This document shows positions 39,801 through 54,003 of a DNA stretch of 64,000 bases, in pieces; positions within the stretch are counted from its first letter, which is position 1; every line of letters begins with the position of its first letter. The position numbers and the translations under genes are program-made. The notes below the pieces were generated by a model, which saw only the letters and a program-made list of their open reading frames with translations, did no database searches and was not told where the DNA came from. The stretch is from Euwallacea fornicatus (Eukaryota > Arthropoda > Insecta > Coleoptera > Curculionidae). The DNA lies in the NCBI RefSeq assembly GCF_040115645.1, contig NW_027096054.1:372001-436000 (forward strand), in the 5' to 3' direction.

Positions 39801-41116
39801 ATCATGAATGTATCTTGTTGAGCTTCCAAGACAAATAGTACTTTACGTGCTCAAACACACAACTTTTTTGACTTTTCGAGCTTTCTAGGTCGATAACTTC
39901 GGCAAATGAAATCCAAACGTCTTCAACGATGACTGATATTAATCAAGTGGACGAGATATTTAACATGACACAACACATCATGATTTTATCTTGTTGAGCT
40001 TCCAAGATAAATAGAACTTTACGTGCTCAAACACACAACTTTTGTGAGTTTTCAAGCTTTGTAGCTCGATAAGTTCGGCAAAAGAAATCCAAATGTCTTC
40101 AACGATGACTCATATTAATCAAGTGGATGAGATCTTTAACATGACACAACACGTCATGAATGTATCTAGTAGAGCTTCCAAGATAAATAGTACTTTACGT
40201 GTTCAAACACACAAATTTTTTGACTTTTCGAGCTTTGTAGGTCGATAACATCAGCAAATGAAATCCAAATGTCTTCAACGATGACTCATATTAATCAAGT
40301 GGACGAGATCTTTAACTTGACACAACACATCATGATTGAATCTTGTTGAGATTCCAAGATAAATAGAACTTTACGTGCTCAAACACACAACTTTTTTAAC
40401 TTTTCGAGCTTTGTAGCTCGATAACTACGGCAAATGAAATCCAAATTTCTTCAACAAAGACTCATATTAATTAGGTGGTCGAGATCTTTCACATGACACA
40501 ACACCTCATGATTTTATCTTGTTGAGCTTCCAAGATAAATAGAACTTTACGTGCTCCAACACACGACTTTTGTGAGTTTTCAAGCTTTGTAGCTCGATAA
40601 CTTCGGCAAATGAACTTAAAATTTCTTCAACTATGACACCAATTAATCAGCTTGACGAGATCTTTAACATGACACAACATATCATGATTAAATCTTGTTG
40701 AGCTTCCAAGATAAATAGTACTTTACGTGCTCAAACACACAACTTTTGTGAGTTTTCAAGCTTTGTAGCTCGATAACTTCGGCAAATGAAATCCAGATTT
40801 CTTCAACAAAAACTCATATTAATCAGGTGGTCGAGATCTTTAACATGACACAACACATCATGAATGTATCTTGTTGAGCTTCCAAGACAAATAGTACTTT
40901 ACGTGCTCAAACACACAACTTTTTTGACTTTTCGAGCTTTGTAGATCGATAACTTCGGCAAATGAAATCCAAATGCCTTCAACGATAACTCATATTAATC
41001 AATTGGACGAGATCTTTAACATGACACAACACATCATGAATGTATCTAGTAGAACTTCCAAGATAAATAGTACTTTACGTGCTCAAACACACAACCTTTT
41101 TGACTTTTCGAGCTTT
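36893..41116 (+). repeat. 24-monomer tandem higher-order unit, copy 1
   Basis: This block is repeated from about 41117. At its left the offset is 4224 bp = 24 monomers; for example acaacttatcatgatttta is at about 37154 and 41378, and gacattttcagc at about 37933 and 42157. Further right the offset becomes 4928 (28 monomers; ccaagctaaatag at 38771 and 43699). It then falls to 4752 (27 monomers; gagatatttaac at 39953 and 44705, acacctcatg at 40501 and 45253). The match ends near 40826. Confidence 0.88.
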
Positions 41117-42241
41117 GTACGTCGATAAGTTCGGCAAATGAAATCCAAATGTCTTCAACGATGACTGATATTAATCAAGTGGACGAGATCTTTAACATGA
41201 CACAACACATCATGATTGTATCTTGTTGAGCTTCCAAGATAAATAGTACTTTACGTGTTCAAACACACAACTTTTTTGACTTTTCGAGCTTTCTAGGTCG
41301 ATAACATCAGCAAATGAAATCCAAATGCCTTCAACGATGACTCATATTAATCAAGTGGACGAGATCTTTAACATGACACAACTTATCATGATTTTATCTT
41401 GTTGGGCTTCCAAGATAAATAGTACTTTACGTGCTCAAACACACAACTTTTTTGACTTTTCGAGCTTTCTAGGTCGATAACATCAGCAAATGAAATCCAA
41501 ATGCCTTCAACGATGACTCATATTAATCAAGTGGACGAGATCTATAACAGGACACAACACGTCATGATAGTATCTTGTTGAGCTTCCAAGATAAATAGTA
41601 CTTTACGTGTTCAAACACACAACTTTTTTGACTTTTCGAGTTTTGTAGCTCGATAACTTCGGCAAATGAGATCCAAATGTCTTCAACAAAGACTCATATT
41701 AATTAGGTGGTCGAGATCTTTAACATGACACAACACATCATTATTGTATCTTGTTGAGATTCCAAGATAAATAGTACTTTACGTGCTCAAACACACAACT
41801 TTTTTGACATTTTGAGCTTTGTAGGTCGATAACATCAGCAAATGAAATCCAAATGCCTTCAACGATGACTCATATTAATCAAGTGGACGAGATCTATAAC
41901 AGGACACAACACGTCATGATAGTATCTTGTTGAGCTTCCAAGATAAATAGTACTTTACGTGCTCAAACACACAACTTTTGTGAGTTTTCAAGCTTTGTAG
42001 CTCGATAACTTCGGCAAATGAAATCCAGATTTCTTCAACAAAAACTCATATTAATCAGGTGTTCGAGATCTTTAACATGACACAACACGTCATGAATGTA
42101 TCTAGTAGAGCTTCCAAGATAAATAGGACTTTACGTGCTCAAACACACAACTTTTTTGACATTTTCAGCTTTGTAGGTCGATAACATCAGCAAATGAAAT
42201 CCACATGCCTTCAACGATGACTCATATTAATCAAGTGGACG

Positions 42242-42945
42242 AAATCTATAACAGGACACAACACGACATGATAGTATCTTGTTGAGCTTCCAAGATAAAT
42301 AGTACTTTACGTGCTCAAACACACAACTATTGTGAGTTTTCCAGCATTGTAGCTCGATAACTTCGGCAAATGAAATCCAAATTTCTTCAACAAAAACTCA
42401 TATTAATCAGGTGGTCGAGATCTTTAACATGACACAACACATCATGAATGTATCTTGTTGAGCTTCCAAGACAAATAGTACTTTACGTGCTCAAACACAC
42501 AACTTTTTTGACATTTCGAGCTTTGTAGATCGATAACTTCGGCAAATGAAATCCAAATGCCTTCAACGATAACTCATATTAATCAATTGGACGAGATCTT
42601 TAACATGACACAACACATCATGATTGTATCTTGTTGAGCTTCCAAGATAAATAGTACTTTACGTGCTCAAACACACAACTTTTGTGAGTTTTCCAGCTTT
42701 GTAGCTCGATAACTTCGGCAAATGAAATCCAAATTTCTTCAACAAAAACTCATATTAATCAGGTTGTCGAGATCTTTAACATGACACAACACATCATGAA
42801 TGTATCTTGTTGAGCTTCCAAGACAAATAGTACTTTACGTGCTCAAACACACAACTTTTTTGACTTTTCGAGCTTTGTAGATCGATAACTTCGGCAAATG
42901 AAATCCAAATGCCTTCAACGATAACTCATATTAATCAATTGGACG
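42242..42945 (+). repeat. 4-monomer nested tandem repeat, copy 1
   Basis: This 704-bp unit (4 x 176) is duplicated directly. Its content is a ctataacaggacac / acacgacatgatag monomer, a ttttccagcattg monomer, a ccaagacaaat monomer with ttgacatttcgag, and a ttttccagctttg monomer. Two substitutions separate it from the next copy: gaaatctat against gagatctat, and actattgtg against acttttgtg. Confidence 0.86.
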
Positions 42946-43649
42946 AGATCTATAACAGGACACAACACGACATGATAGTATCTTGTTGAGCTTCCAAGAT
43001 AAATAGTACTTTACGTGCTCAAACACACAACTTTTGTGAGTTTTCCAGCATTGTAGCTCGATAACTTCGGCAAATGAAATCCAAATTTCTTCAACAAAAA
43101 CTCATATTAATCAGGTGGTCGAGATCTTTAACATGACACAACACATCATGAATGTATCTTGTTGAGCTTCCAAGACAAATAGTACTTTACGTGCTCAAAC
43201 ACACAACTTTTTTGACATTTCGAGCTTTGTAGATCGATAACTTCGGCAAATGAAATCCAAATGCCTTCAACGATAACTCATATTAATCAATTGGACGAGA
43301 TCTTTAACATGACACAACACATCATGATTGTATCTTGTTGAGCTTCCAAGATAAATAGTACTTTACGTGCTCAAACACACAACTTTTGTGAGTTTTCCAG
43401 CTTTGTAGCTCGATAACTTCGGCAAATGAAATCCAAATTTCTTCAACAAAAACTCATATTAATCAGGTTGTCGAGATCTTTAACATGACACAACACATCA
43501 TGAATGTATCTTGTTGAGCTTCCAAGACAAATAGTACTTTACGTGCTCAAACACACAACTTTTTTGACTTTTCGAGCTTTGTAGATCGATAACTTCGGCA
43601 AATGAAATCCAAATGCCTTCAACGATAACTCATATTAATCAATTGGACG
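42946..43649 (+). repeat. 4-monomer nested tandem repeat, copy 2
   Basis: This is the tandem partner of 42242-42945. It accounts exactly for the jump of the larger duplication from 24 to 28 monomers. The corresponding place in 36893-41116 has only one copy, so the 4-monomer event came after the large duplication. Confidence 0.86.
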
Positions 43650-45575
43650 AGATCTTTAACATGACACAACACATCATGATTGTATCTTGTTGAGCTTCCA
43701 AGCTAAATAGTACTTTACGTGCTCAAACACACAACTTTTGTGAGTTTTCAAGCTTTGTAGCTCGATAACTTCGGCAAATGAAATCCAGATTTCTTCAACA
43801 AAAACTCATATTAATCAGGTGTTCGAGATCTTTAACATGACTCAACACGTCATGAATGTATCTAGTAGAACTTCCAAGATAAATAGTACTTTACGTGCTC
43901 AAACACACAACCTTTTTGACTTTTCGAGCTTTGTACGTCGATAAGTTCGGCAAATGAAATCCAAATGTCTTCAACGATGACTGATATTAATCAAGTGGAC
44001 GAGATCTTTAACATGACACAACACATCATGATTGTATCTTGTTGAGCTTCCAAGATAAATAGTACTTTGCGTGTTCAAACACACAACTTTTTTGACTTTT
44101 CGAGCTTTGTAGCTCGATAACTTCGGCAAATGAAATCCAAATGTCTTCAACAAAGACTCATATTAATTAGGTGATCGAGATCTTTAACATGACACAACAC
44201 ATCATTATTGTATCTTGTTGAGATTCCAAGATAAATAGTATTGTACGTGCTCAAACACACAACTTTTTTGACTTTTTGAGCTTTGTAGGTCGATAACATC
44301 AGCAAATGAAATCCAAATGCCTTCAACGATGACTCATATTAATCAAGTGGACGAGATCTATAACAGGACACAACACGTCATGATAGTATCTTGTTGAGCT
44401 TCCAAGATAAATAGTACTTTACGTGTTCAAACACACAACTTTTTTGACTTTTCGAGCTTTCTAGGTCGATAACTTCGGCAAATGAAATCCAAACGTCTTC
44501 AACGATGACTGATATTAATCAAGTGGACGAGATCTTTAACATGACACAACACATCATGATTTTATCTTGTTGAGCTTCCAAGATAAATAGTACTTTACGT
44601 GCTCAAACACGCAACTTTTTTGACTTTTCGAGCTTTCTAGGTCGATAACTTCGGCAAATGAAATCCAAACGTCTTCAACGATGACTGATATTAATCAAGT
44701 GGACGAGATATTTAACATGACACAACACATCATGATTTTATCTTGTTGAGCTTCCAAGATAAATAGAACTTTACGTGCTCAAACACACAACTTTTGTGAG
44801 ATTTCAAGCTTTGTAGCTCGATAAGTTCGGCAAAAGAAATCCAAATGTCTTCAACGATGACTCATATTAATCAAGTGGATGAGATCTTTAACATGACACA
44901 ACACGTCATGAATGTATCTAGTAGAGCTTCCAAGATAAATAGTACTTTACGTGTTCAAACACACAAATTTTTTGACTTTTCGAGCTTTGTAGGTCGATAA
45001 CATCAGCAAATGAAATCCAAATGTCTTCAACGATGACTCATATTAATCAAGTGGACGAGATCTTTAACTTGACACAACACATCATGATTGAATCTTGTTG
45101 AGATTCCAAGATAAATAGAACTTTACGTGCTCAAACACACAACTTTTTTAACTTTTCGAGCTTTGTAGCTCGATAACTACGGCAAATGAAATCCAAATTT
45201 CTTCAACAAAGACTCATATTAATTAGGTGGTCGAGATCTTTCACATGACACAACACCTCATGATTTTATCTTGTTGAGCTTCCAAGATAAATAGAACTTT
45301 ACGTGCTCCAACACACGACTTTTGTGAGTTTTCAAGCTTTGTAGCTCGATAACTTCGGCAAATGAACTTAAAATTTCTTCAACTATGACTCCAATTAATC
45401 AGCTTGACGAGATCTTTAACATGACACAACATATCATGATTAAATCTTGTTGAGCTTCCAAGATAAATAGTACTTTACGTGCTCAAACACACAACTTTTG
45501 TGAGTTTTCAAGCTTTGTAGCTCGATAACTTCGGCAAATGAAATCCAGATTTCTTCAACAAAAACTCATATTAAT

Positions 45576-47284
45576 CAGGTGTTCGAGATCTTTAACATGA
45601 CACAACACGTCATGAATGAATCTAGTAGAGCTTCCAAAATAAATTGGACTTTACGTGCTCAAACACACAAATTTTTTGACTTTTCGAGCTTTGTAGGTCG
45701 ATAACATCAGCAAATGAAATCCAAATGTCTTCAACGATGACTCATATTAATCAGGTGGTCGAGATCTTTAACATGACACAACACGTCATGAATGTATCTA
45801 GTAGAGCTTCCAAGATAAATAGTACTTCACGTGCTCAAACACACAACTTTTTTGACTTTTCGAGCTTTCTAGGTCGATAACTTCGGCAAATGAAATCCAA
45901 ACGTCTTCAACGATGACTGATATTAATCAAGTGGACGAGATCTTTAACATGACACAATACATCATGATTTTATCTTGTTGAGCTTCCAAGATAAATAGAA
46001 CTTTACGTGCTCAAACACACAACTTTTGTGAGTTTTCAAGCTTTGTAACTCGATAACTTCGGCAAATGAACTTAAAATTTTTTCAACTATGACTCCAATT
46101 AATCAGCTTGACGAGATCTTTAACATGACACAACATATCATCATTAAATCTTGTTGAGCTTCCAAGATAAATAGTACTTTACGTGCTCAAACACACAACT
46201 TTTTTGACTTTTCGAGCTTTCTAGGTCGATAACTTCGGCAAATGAAATCCAAATGTCTTCAACGATGACTGATATTAATCAAGTGGACGAGATCTTTAAC
46301 ATGACACAACTTATCATGATTTTATCTTGTTGGGCTTCCAAGATAAATAGTACTTTACGTGCTCAAACACACAAATTTTTAGACTTTTCGAGATTTGTAG
46401 GTCGATAACATCAGCAAACGAAATCCAAATTTCTTCAATAAAGACTCATATTAATTAGGTGGTCGAGATCTTTCACATGACACAACACCTCATGATTTTA
46501 TCTTGTTGAGCTTCCAAGATAAATAGAACTTTACGTGCTCCAACACACAACTTTTGTGAGTTTTCAAGCTTTGTAACTCGATAACTTCGGCAAATGAACT
46601 TAAAATTTTTTCAACTATGACTCCAATTAATCAGCTTGACGAGATCTTTAACATGACACAACATATCATCATTAAATCTTGTTGAGCTTCCAAGATAAAT
46701 AGTACTTTACGTGCTCAAACACACAACTTTTGTGAGTTTTCAAGCTTTGTAGCTCGATAACTTCGGCAAATGAACTCAAAATTTCTTCAACTATGACTCC
46801 AATTAATCAGCTTGACGAGATCTTTAATATGACACAACATATCATGATTGAATCTTGTTGAGCTTCCAAGATAAATAGTACTTTACATGCTCAAATACAC
46901 AACCTTTTTGACTTTTCGAGCTTTGTACGTCGATAAGTTCGGCAAATGAAATCCAAATGTCTTCAACGATGACTGATATTAATCAAGTGGACGAGATCTT
47001 TAACATGACACAACACATCATGATTGTATCTTGTTGAGCTTCCAAGATAAATAGTACTTTACGTGCTCAAACACACAACTTTTTTGACTTTTCGAGCTTT
47101 CTAGGTCGATAACTTCGGCAAATGAAATCCAAACGTCTTCAACGATGACTGATATTAATCAACTGGACGAGATCTTCAACATGACACAACACGTCATGAA
47201 TGTATCTAGTAGAGCTTCCAAGATAAATAGTACTTTACGTGCTCAAACACACAAATTTTTTGACTTTTCGAGCTTTGTAGGTCG
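45576..47284 (+). repeat. Mixed domain III monomers with a 3-monomer repeat
   Basis: This is satellite only. A segment with ctttgtaactcgat, gaacttaaaattttttc, caactatgactccaatt and acatatcatcattaaatc occurs at about 46021-46200 and again at 46549-46728, an offset of 528 bp = 3 monomers. A single-base change at about 45829 creates cacgtg in cttcacgtgctc. No gene was seen. Confidence 0.72.
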
Positions 47285-48382
47285 ATAACTACGGCAAATG
47301 AAATCCAAATTTCTTCAACAAAGACTCATATTAATTAGGTGGTCGAGATCTTTCACATGACACAACACCTCATGATTTTATCTTGTTGAGCTTCCAAGAT
47401 AAATAGAACTTTACGTGCTCAAACACACAACTTTTGTGAGTTTTCAAGCTTTGTAGCTCGATAACTTCAGCAAATGAACTCAAAATTTCTTCAACTATGA
47501 CTCCAATTAATCAGCTTGACGAGATCTTTAACATGACACAACACATCATGATTGTATCTTGTTGAGCTTCCAAGATAAATAGTACTTTAAGTGCTCAAAC
47601 ACACAACTTTTTTGACTTTTCGAGCTTGCTAGGTCGATAACTTCGGCAAATGAACTCCAAAGTTCTTCAACGACGACTCATATTAATCAAGTGGACGAGA
47701 TCTTTAACATGACACAACTTATCATGATTTTATCTTGTTGGGCTTCCAAGATAAATAGTACTTTACGTGCTCAAACACACAACTTTTGTGAGTTTTCAAG
47801 CTTTGTAGCTCGATAAGTTCGGCAAAAGAAATCCAAATGTCTTCAACGATGACTGATATTAATCAAGTGGACGGGATCTTTAACATGACACAACACATCA
47901 TGATTGTATCTTGTTGAGCTTCCAAGATAAATAGTATTTTACGTGCTCAAACACACAACTTTTTTGACTTTTCGAGCTTTGTAGATCGATAACTTCGGCA
48001 AATGAAATCTAAATGTCTTTAACGATAATTCATATTAATCAAGTGGACGAGATCTTTAACATGACACAACACATCATGATTGTATCTTGTTGAGATTAGA
48101 AGATAAATAGTACTTTACGTGCTCAAACACACAACTTTTGTGAGTTTTCAAGCTTTGTAGCTCGATAAGTTCGGCAAAAGAAATCCAAATGTCTTCAACG
48201 ATGACTGATATTAATCAAGTGGACGGGATCTTTAACATGACACAACACATCATGATTGTATCTTGTTGAGCTTCCAAGATAAATAGTATTTTACGTGCTC
48301 AAACACACAACTTTTTTGACTTTTCGAGCTTTGTAGATCGATAACTTCGGCAAATGAAATCGAAATGTCTTCAACGATGACT

Positions 48383-49966
48383 CATATTAATCAAGTGGAC
48401 GAGATCTTTAACATGACTCAACACGTCATGAATGTATCTAGTAGAACTTCCAAGATAAATAGTACTTTACGTGCTCAAACACACAAATTTTTTGACTTTT
48501 CGAGCTTTGTAGGTCGATAACATCGGCAAATGAAATCCAAATTTCTTCAACAAAGACTCATATTAATCAGGTGGTCGAGATCTTTAACATGACACAACAC
48601 ATCATGATTGTATCTTGTTGAGCTTCCAAGATAAATAGTATTTTACGTGCCCAAACACACAACTTTTGTGAGTTTTCACGCTTTGTAGCTCGATAACTTC
48701 GGCAAATGAAATCCAAATGTCTTCAACGATGACTCATATTAATCAAGTGGACGAGATCTTTAACATGACACAACACATCATGATTGTATCTTGTTGAGCT
48801 TCCAAGATAAATAGTATTTTACGTGCCCAAACACACAACTTTTGTGAGTTTTCAAGCTTTGTAGCTCGATAACTTCAGCAAATGAAATCCAAATGTCTTC
48901 AACGATGACTCATATTAATCAAGTGGACGAGATCTTTAACATGACACAACACATCATGATTGTATCTAGTAGAGCTTCCAAGATAAATAGTACTTTACAT
49001 GCTCAAACACACAACTTTTTTGACTTTTCGAGCTTTCTAGGTCGATAACTTCGGCAAATGAAATCCAAATGTCTTCAACGATGACTGATATTAATCAAGT
49101 GGACGAGATCTTTAACATGACACAACTTATCATGATTTTATCTTGTTGGGCTTCCAAGATAAATAGTACTTTACGTGCTCAAACACACAACTTTTTTGAC
49201 TTTTCGAGCTTTGCAGATCGATAACTTCGGCAAATGAAATCCAAATGCCTTCAACGATAACTCATATTAATCAATTGGACGAGATCTTTAACATGACACA
49301 ACACATCATGATTGTATCTTGTTGGGCTTCCAAGATAAATAGTACTTTACATGCTCAAACACACAACTTTTTTGACTTTTCGAGCTTTCTAGGTCGATAA
49401 CTTCGGCAAATGAAATCCAAATGTCTTCAACGATGACTGATATTAATCAAGTGGACGAGATCTTTAACATGACACAACTTATCATGATTTTATCTTGTTG
49501 GGCTTCCAAGATAAATAGTACTTTACGTGCTCAAACACACAAATTTTTTGACTTTTCAAGATTTGTAGGTCGATAACATCAGCAAACGAAATCCAAATTT
49601 CTTCAACAAAGACTCATATTAATCAGGTGGTCGAGATCTTTAACATGACACAACACATCATGATTGTATCTTGTTGAGCTTCCAAGATAAATAGTATTTT
49701 ACGTGCCCAAACACACAACTTTTGTGAGTTTTCACGGTTTGTAGTTCGATAACTTCGGCAAATGAAATCCAAATGTCTTCAACGATGACTCATATTAATC
49801 AGGTGATCGAGATCTTTAACATGACACATCACATCACGTTTGTATCTTGTTGAGCTTCCAAGATAAATAGTACTTTACGTGCTCAAACACACAACTTTTT
49901 TGACTTTTCGAGCTTTGTAGATCGATAACTTCGGCAAATGAAATCCAAATGTCTTCAACGATAACT
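48383..49966 (+). repeat. 9-monomer repeat, copy 1
   Basis: This 1584-bp unit (9 x 176) is followed by a second copy. Matching markers 1584 bp apart are aacatcggc (48521 and 50105), gagttttcacgc (48677 and 50261 at the cacgc), the tctagtagagc monomer, acaacttatcatg, and ctttgcagatcg (about 49209 and 50793). Similarity is lost near 49300, where the second copy jumps to another sub-type. Only about the first 0.9 kb is shared. Confidence 0.78.
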
Positions 49967-50875
49967 CATATTAATCAAGTGGACGAGATCTTTAACATGA
50001 CTCAACACGTCATGAATGTATCTAGTAGAACTTCCAAGATAAATAGTACTTTACGTGCTCAAACACACAAATTTTTTGACTTTTCGAGCTTTGTAGGTCG
50101 ATAACATCGGCAAATGAAATCCAAATTTCTTCAACAAAGACTCATATTAATCAGGTGGTCGAGATCTTTAACATGACACAACACATCATGATTGTATCTT
50201 GTTGAGCTTCCAAGATAAATAGTATTTTACGTGCCCAAACACACAACTTTTGTGAGTTTTCACGCTTTGTAGCTCGATAACTTCGGCAAATGAAATCCAA
50301 ATGTCTTCAACGATGACTCATATTAATCAAGTGGACGAGATCTTTAACATGACACAACACATCATGATTGTATCTTGTTGAGCTTCCAAGATAAATAGTA
50401 TTTTACGTGCCCAAACACACAACTTTTGTGAGTTTTCAAGCTTTGTAGCTCGATAACTTCGGCAAATGAAATCCAAATGTCTTCAACGATGACTCATATT
50501 AATCAAGTGGACGAGATCTTTAACATGACACAACACATCATGATTGTATCTAGTAGAGCTTCCAAGATAAATAGTACTTTACATGCTCAAACACACAACT
50601 TTTTTGACTTTTCGAGCTTTCTAGGTCGATAACTTCGGCAAATGAAATCCAAATGTCTTCAACGATGACTGATATTAATCAAGTGGACGAGATCTTTAAC
50701 ATGACACAACTTATCATGATTTTATCTTGTTGGGCTTCCAAGATAAATAGTACTTTACGTGCTCAAACACACAACTTTTTTGACTTTTCGAGCTTTGCAG
50801 ATCGATAACTTCGGCAAATGAAATCCAAATGCCTTCAACGATAACTCATATTAATCAATTGGACGAGATCTTTAA
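49967..50875 (+). repeat. 9-monomer repeat, copy 2 (partial)
   Basis: This is the second copy of 48383-49290. It ends near 50875, where acaacttatcatg replaces acacatcatgattg, and runs into the acatttcacaacaaatc monomer. That monomer itself is repeated 880 bp (5 monomers) later at 51935, together with acataaatag and cgagctcacacac. Confidence 0.76.
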
Positions 50876-52419
50876 CATGACACAACTTATCATGATTTTA
50901 TCTTGTTGGGCTTCCAAGATAAATAGTACTTTACGTGCTCAAACACACAAATTTTTTGACTTTTCAAGATTTGTAGGTCGATAACATCAGCAAACGAAAT
51001 CCAAATTTCTTCAATAAAGGCTCATATTAATCAGGTGGTCGAGATCTTTAACATTTCACAACAAATCATGATTGTATCTTGTTGAGCTTCCAACATAAAT
51101 AGTACTTTACGAGCTCACACACACAACTTTTGTGAGTTTTCAAGCTTTGTAGCTCGATAACTTCGGCAAATGATATCCAAATTTCTTCAACAAAAACTCA
51201 TATTAATGAGGTGGTCGAGATCTTTAACATGACACAACACATCATGATTGTATCTTGTTGAGCTTCCAAGATAAATAGTATTTTACGTGCCCAAACACAC
51301 AACTTTTGTGAGTTTTCACGCTTTGTAGCTCGATAACTTCGGCAAATGAAATCCAAATGTCTTCAACGATGACTCATATTAATCAAGTGGACGAGATCTT
51401 TAACATGACACAACACATCATGATTGTATCTTGTTGAGCTTCCAAGATAAATAGTATTTTACGTGCCCAAACACACAACTTTTGTGAGTTTTCAAGCTTT
51501 GTAGCTCGATAACTTCGGCAAATGAAATCCAAATGTCTTCAACGATGACTCATATTAATCAAGTGGACGAGATCTTTAACATGACACAACACATCATGAT
51601 TGTATCTAGTAGAGCTTCCAAGATAAATAGTACTTTACATGCTCAAACACACAACTTTTTTGACTTTTCGAGCTTTCTAGGTCGATAACTTCGGCAAATG
51701 AAATCCAAATGTCTTCAACGATGACTGATATTAATCAAGTGGACGAGATCTTTAACATGACACAACTTATCATGATTTTATCTTGTTGGGCTTCCAAGAT
51801 AAATAGTACTTTACGTGCTCAAACACACAAATTTTTTGACTTTTCAAGATTTGTAGGTCGATAACATCAGCAAACGAAATCCAAATTTCTTCAATAAAGG
51901 CTCATATTAATCAGGTGGTCGAGATCTTTAACATTTCACAACAAATCATGATTGTATCTTGTTGAGCTTCCAACATAAATAGTACTTTACGAGCTCACAC
52001 ACACAACTTTTGTGAGTTTTCAAGCTTTGTAGCTCGATAACTTCGGCAAATGATATCCAAATTTCTTCAACAAAAACTCATATTAATGAGGTGGTCGAGA
52101 TCTTTAACATGACACAACACATCATGATTGTATCTTGTTGAGCTTCCAAGATAAATAGTGCTTTATGTGCTCAAACACACAACTTTCGTGAGTTTTCACG
52201 GTTTGTAGTTCGATAACTTCGGCAAATGAAATCCAAATGTCTTCAACGATGACTCATATTAATCAAGTGGACGAGATCTTTAACATGACACATCACATCA
52301 CGTTTGTATCTTGTTGAGCTTCCAAGATAAATAGTACTTTACGTGCTCAAACACACAACTTTTTTGACTTTTCGAGCTTTGTAGATCGATAACTTCGGCA
52401 AATGAAATCCAAATATCTT

Positions 52420-53280
52420 CAACGATAACTCATATTAATCAAGTGGACGAGATCTTTAACATGACTCAACACGTCATGAATGTATCTAGTAGAACTTCCA
52501 AGATAAATAGTACTTTACGTGCTCAAACACACAAATTTTTTGACTTTTCGAGTTTTTTATCTCGATAACTACGGCAAATGAAATCCAAATTTCTTCAACA
52601 AAGACTCATATTAATTAGGTGGTCGAGATCTTTCACATGACACAACACCTCATGATTTTATCTTGTTGAGCTTCCAAGATAAATAGAACTTTACGTGCTC
52701 AAACACACAACTTTTGTGAGTTTTCAAGCTTTGTAGCTCGATAACTTCAGCAAATGAACTCAAAATTTCTTCAACTATGACTCCAATTAATCAGCTTGAC
52801 GAGATCTTTAACATGACACAACACATCATGATTGTATCTTGTTGAGCTTCCAAGATAAATAGTACTTTACGTGCTCAAACACACAACTTTTTTGACTTTT
52901 CGAGCTTGCTAGGTCGATAACTTCGGCAAATGAACTCCAAAGTTCTTCAACGACGACTCATATTAATCAAGTGGACGAGATCTTTAACATGACACAACTT
53001 ATCATGATTTTATCTTGTTGGGCTTCCAAGATAAATAGTACTTTACGTGCTCAAACACACAACTTTTGTGAGTTTTCAAGCTTTGTAGCTCGATAAGTTC
53101 GGCAAAAGAAATCCAAATGTCTTCAACGATGACTGATATTAATCAAGTGGACGGGATCTTTAACATGACACAACACATCATGATTGTATCTTGTTGAGCT
53201 TCCAAGATAAATAGTATTTTACGTGCTCAAACACACAACTTTTTTGACTTTTCGAGCTTTGTAGATCGATAACTTCGGCA
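52420..53280 (+). repeat. 9-monomer-offset pair, copy 1
   Basis: This region matches 54004-54864 at an offset of 1584 bp. Shared words are atgactcaacacgtc, ttcgagtttttta, tttcacatgacac with acacctcatg, cgagcttgctaggtcg, agttcttcaacgacgac and ggacgggatc. Between the two lies a 2-monomer (352 bp) tandem repeat marked by gttgagattagaagat at about 53368 and 53720. Confidence 0.78.
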
Positions 53281-54003
53281 AATGAAATCTAAATGTCTTT
53301 AACGATAACTCATATTAATCAAGTGGACGAGATCTTTAACATGACACAACACATCATGATTGTATCTTGTTGAGATTAGAAGATAAATAGTACTTTACGT
53401 GCTCAAACACACAACTTTTGTGAGTTTTCAAGCTTTGTAGCTCGATAAGTTCGGCAAAAGAAATCCAAATGTCTTCAACGATGACTGATATTAATCAAGT
53501 GGACGGGATCTTTAACATGACACAACACATCATGATTGTATCTTGTTGAGCTTCCAAGATAAATAGTATTTTACGTGCTCAAACACACAACTTTTTTGAC
53601 TTTTCGAGCTTTGTAGATCGATAACTTCGGCAAATGAAATCGAAATGTCTTCAACGATGACTCATATTAATCAAGTGGACGGGATCTTTAACATGACACA
53701 ACACATCATGATTGTATCTTGTTGAGATTAGAAGATAAATAGTACTTTACGTGCTCAAACACACAACTTTTGTGAGTTTTCAAGCTTTGTAGCTCGATAA
53801 GTTCGGCAAAAGAAATCCAAATGTCTTCAACGATGACTGATATTAATCAAGTGGACGGGATCTTTAACATGACACAACACATCATGATTGTATCTTGTTG
53901 AGCTTCCAAGATAAATAGTATTTTACGTGCTCAAACACACAACTTTTTTGACTTTTCGAGCTTTGTAGATCGATAACTTCGGCAAATGAAATCGAAATGT
54001 CTT

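Larger units (their letters stand above)
41117..45575 (+). repeat. 24-monomer tandem unit, copy 2, with +4 and -1 monomer changes
   Basis: This is the partner of 36893-41116. It gained four monomers through the internal tandem repeat at 42242-43649 and lost one monomer between about 43700 and 43970. Both changes are whole monomers, so phase is kept. Private substitutions include ccacatgcc near 42201, acaactattgtgag near 42327 and gactcc against gacacc near 45389. The match ends near 45575. Confidence 0.87.
47285..52564 (+). repeat. 30-monomer tandem block, copy 1
   Basis: The left and right ends of this 5280-bp block (30 x 176) match 52565-57844. Examples are the tttcacatgac / acacctcatg monomer at about 47350 and 52630, agttcttcaacgacgac at about 47661 and 52941, and the acatttcacaacaaatc monomer at 51935 and 57215. 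The middle is rearranged: the aacatcggcaaatg marker at 48521 corresponds to 55033, an offset of 37 monomers. The two blocks therefore share a common origin but gained and lost nested repeats. Confidence 0.8.

Noticed and set aside
45825..45836. G-box-like cacgtg in one monomer as a regulatory site
   Set aside because: It arises from one substitution in the common ttacgtgctc word, is seen once, and has no gene nearby.
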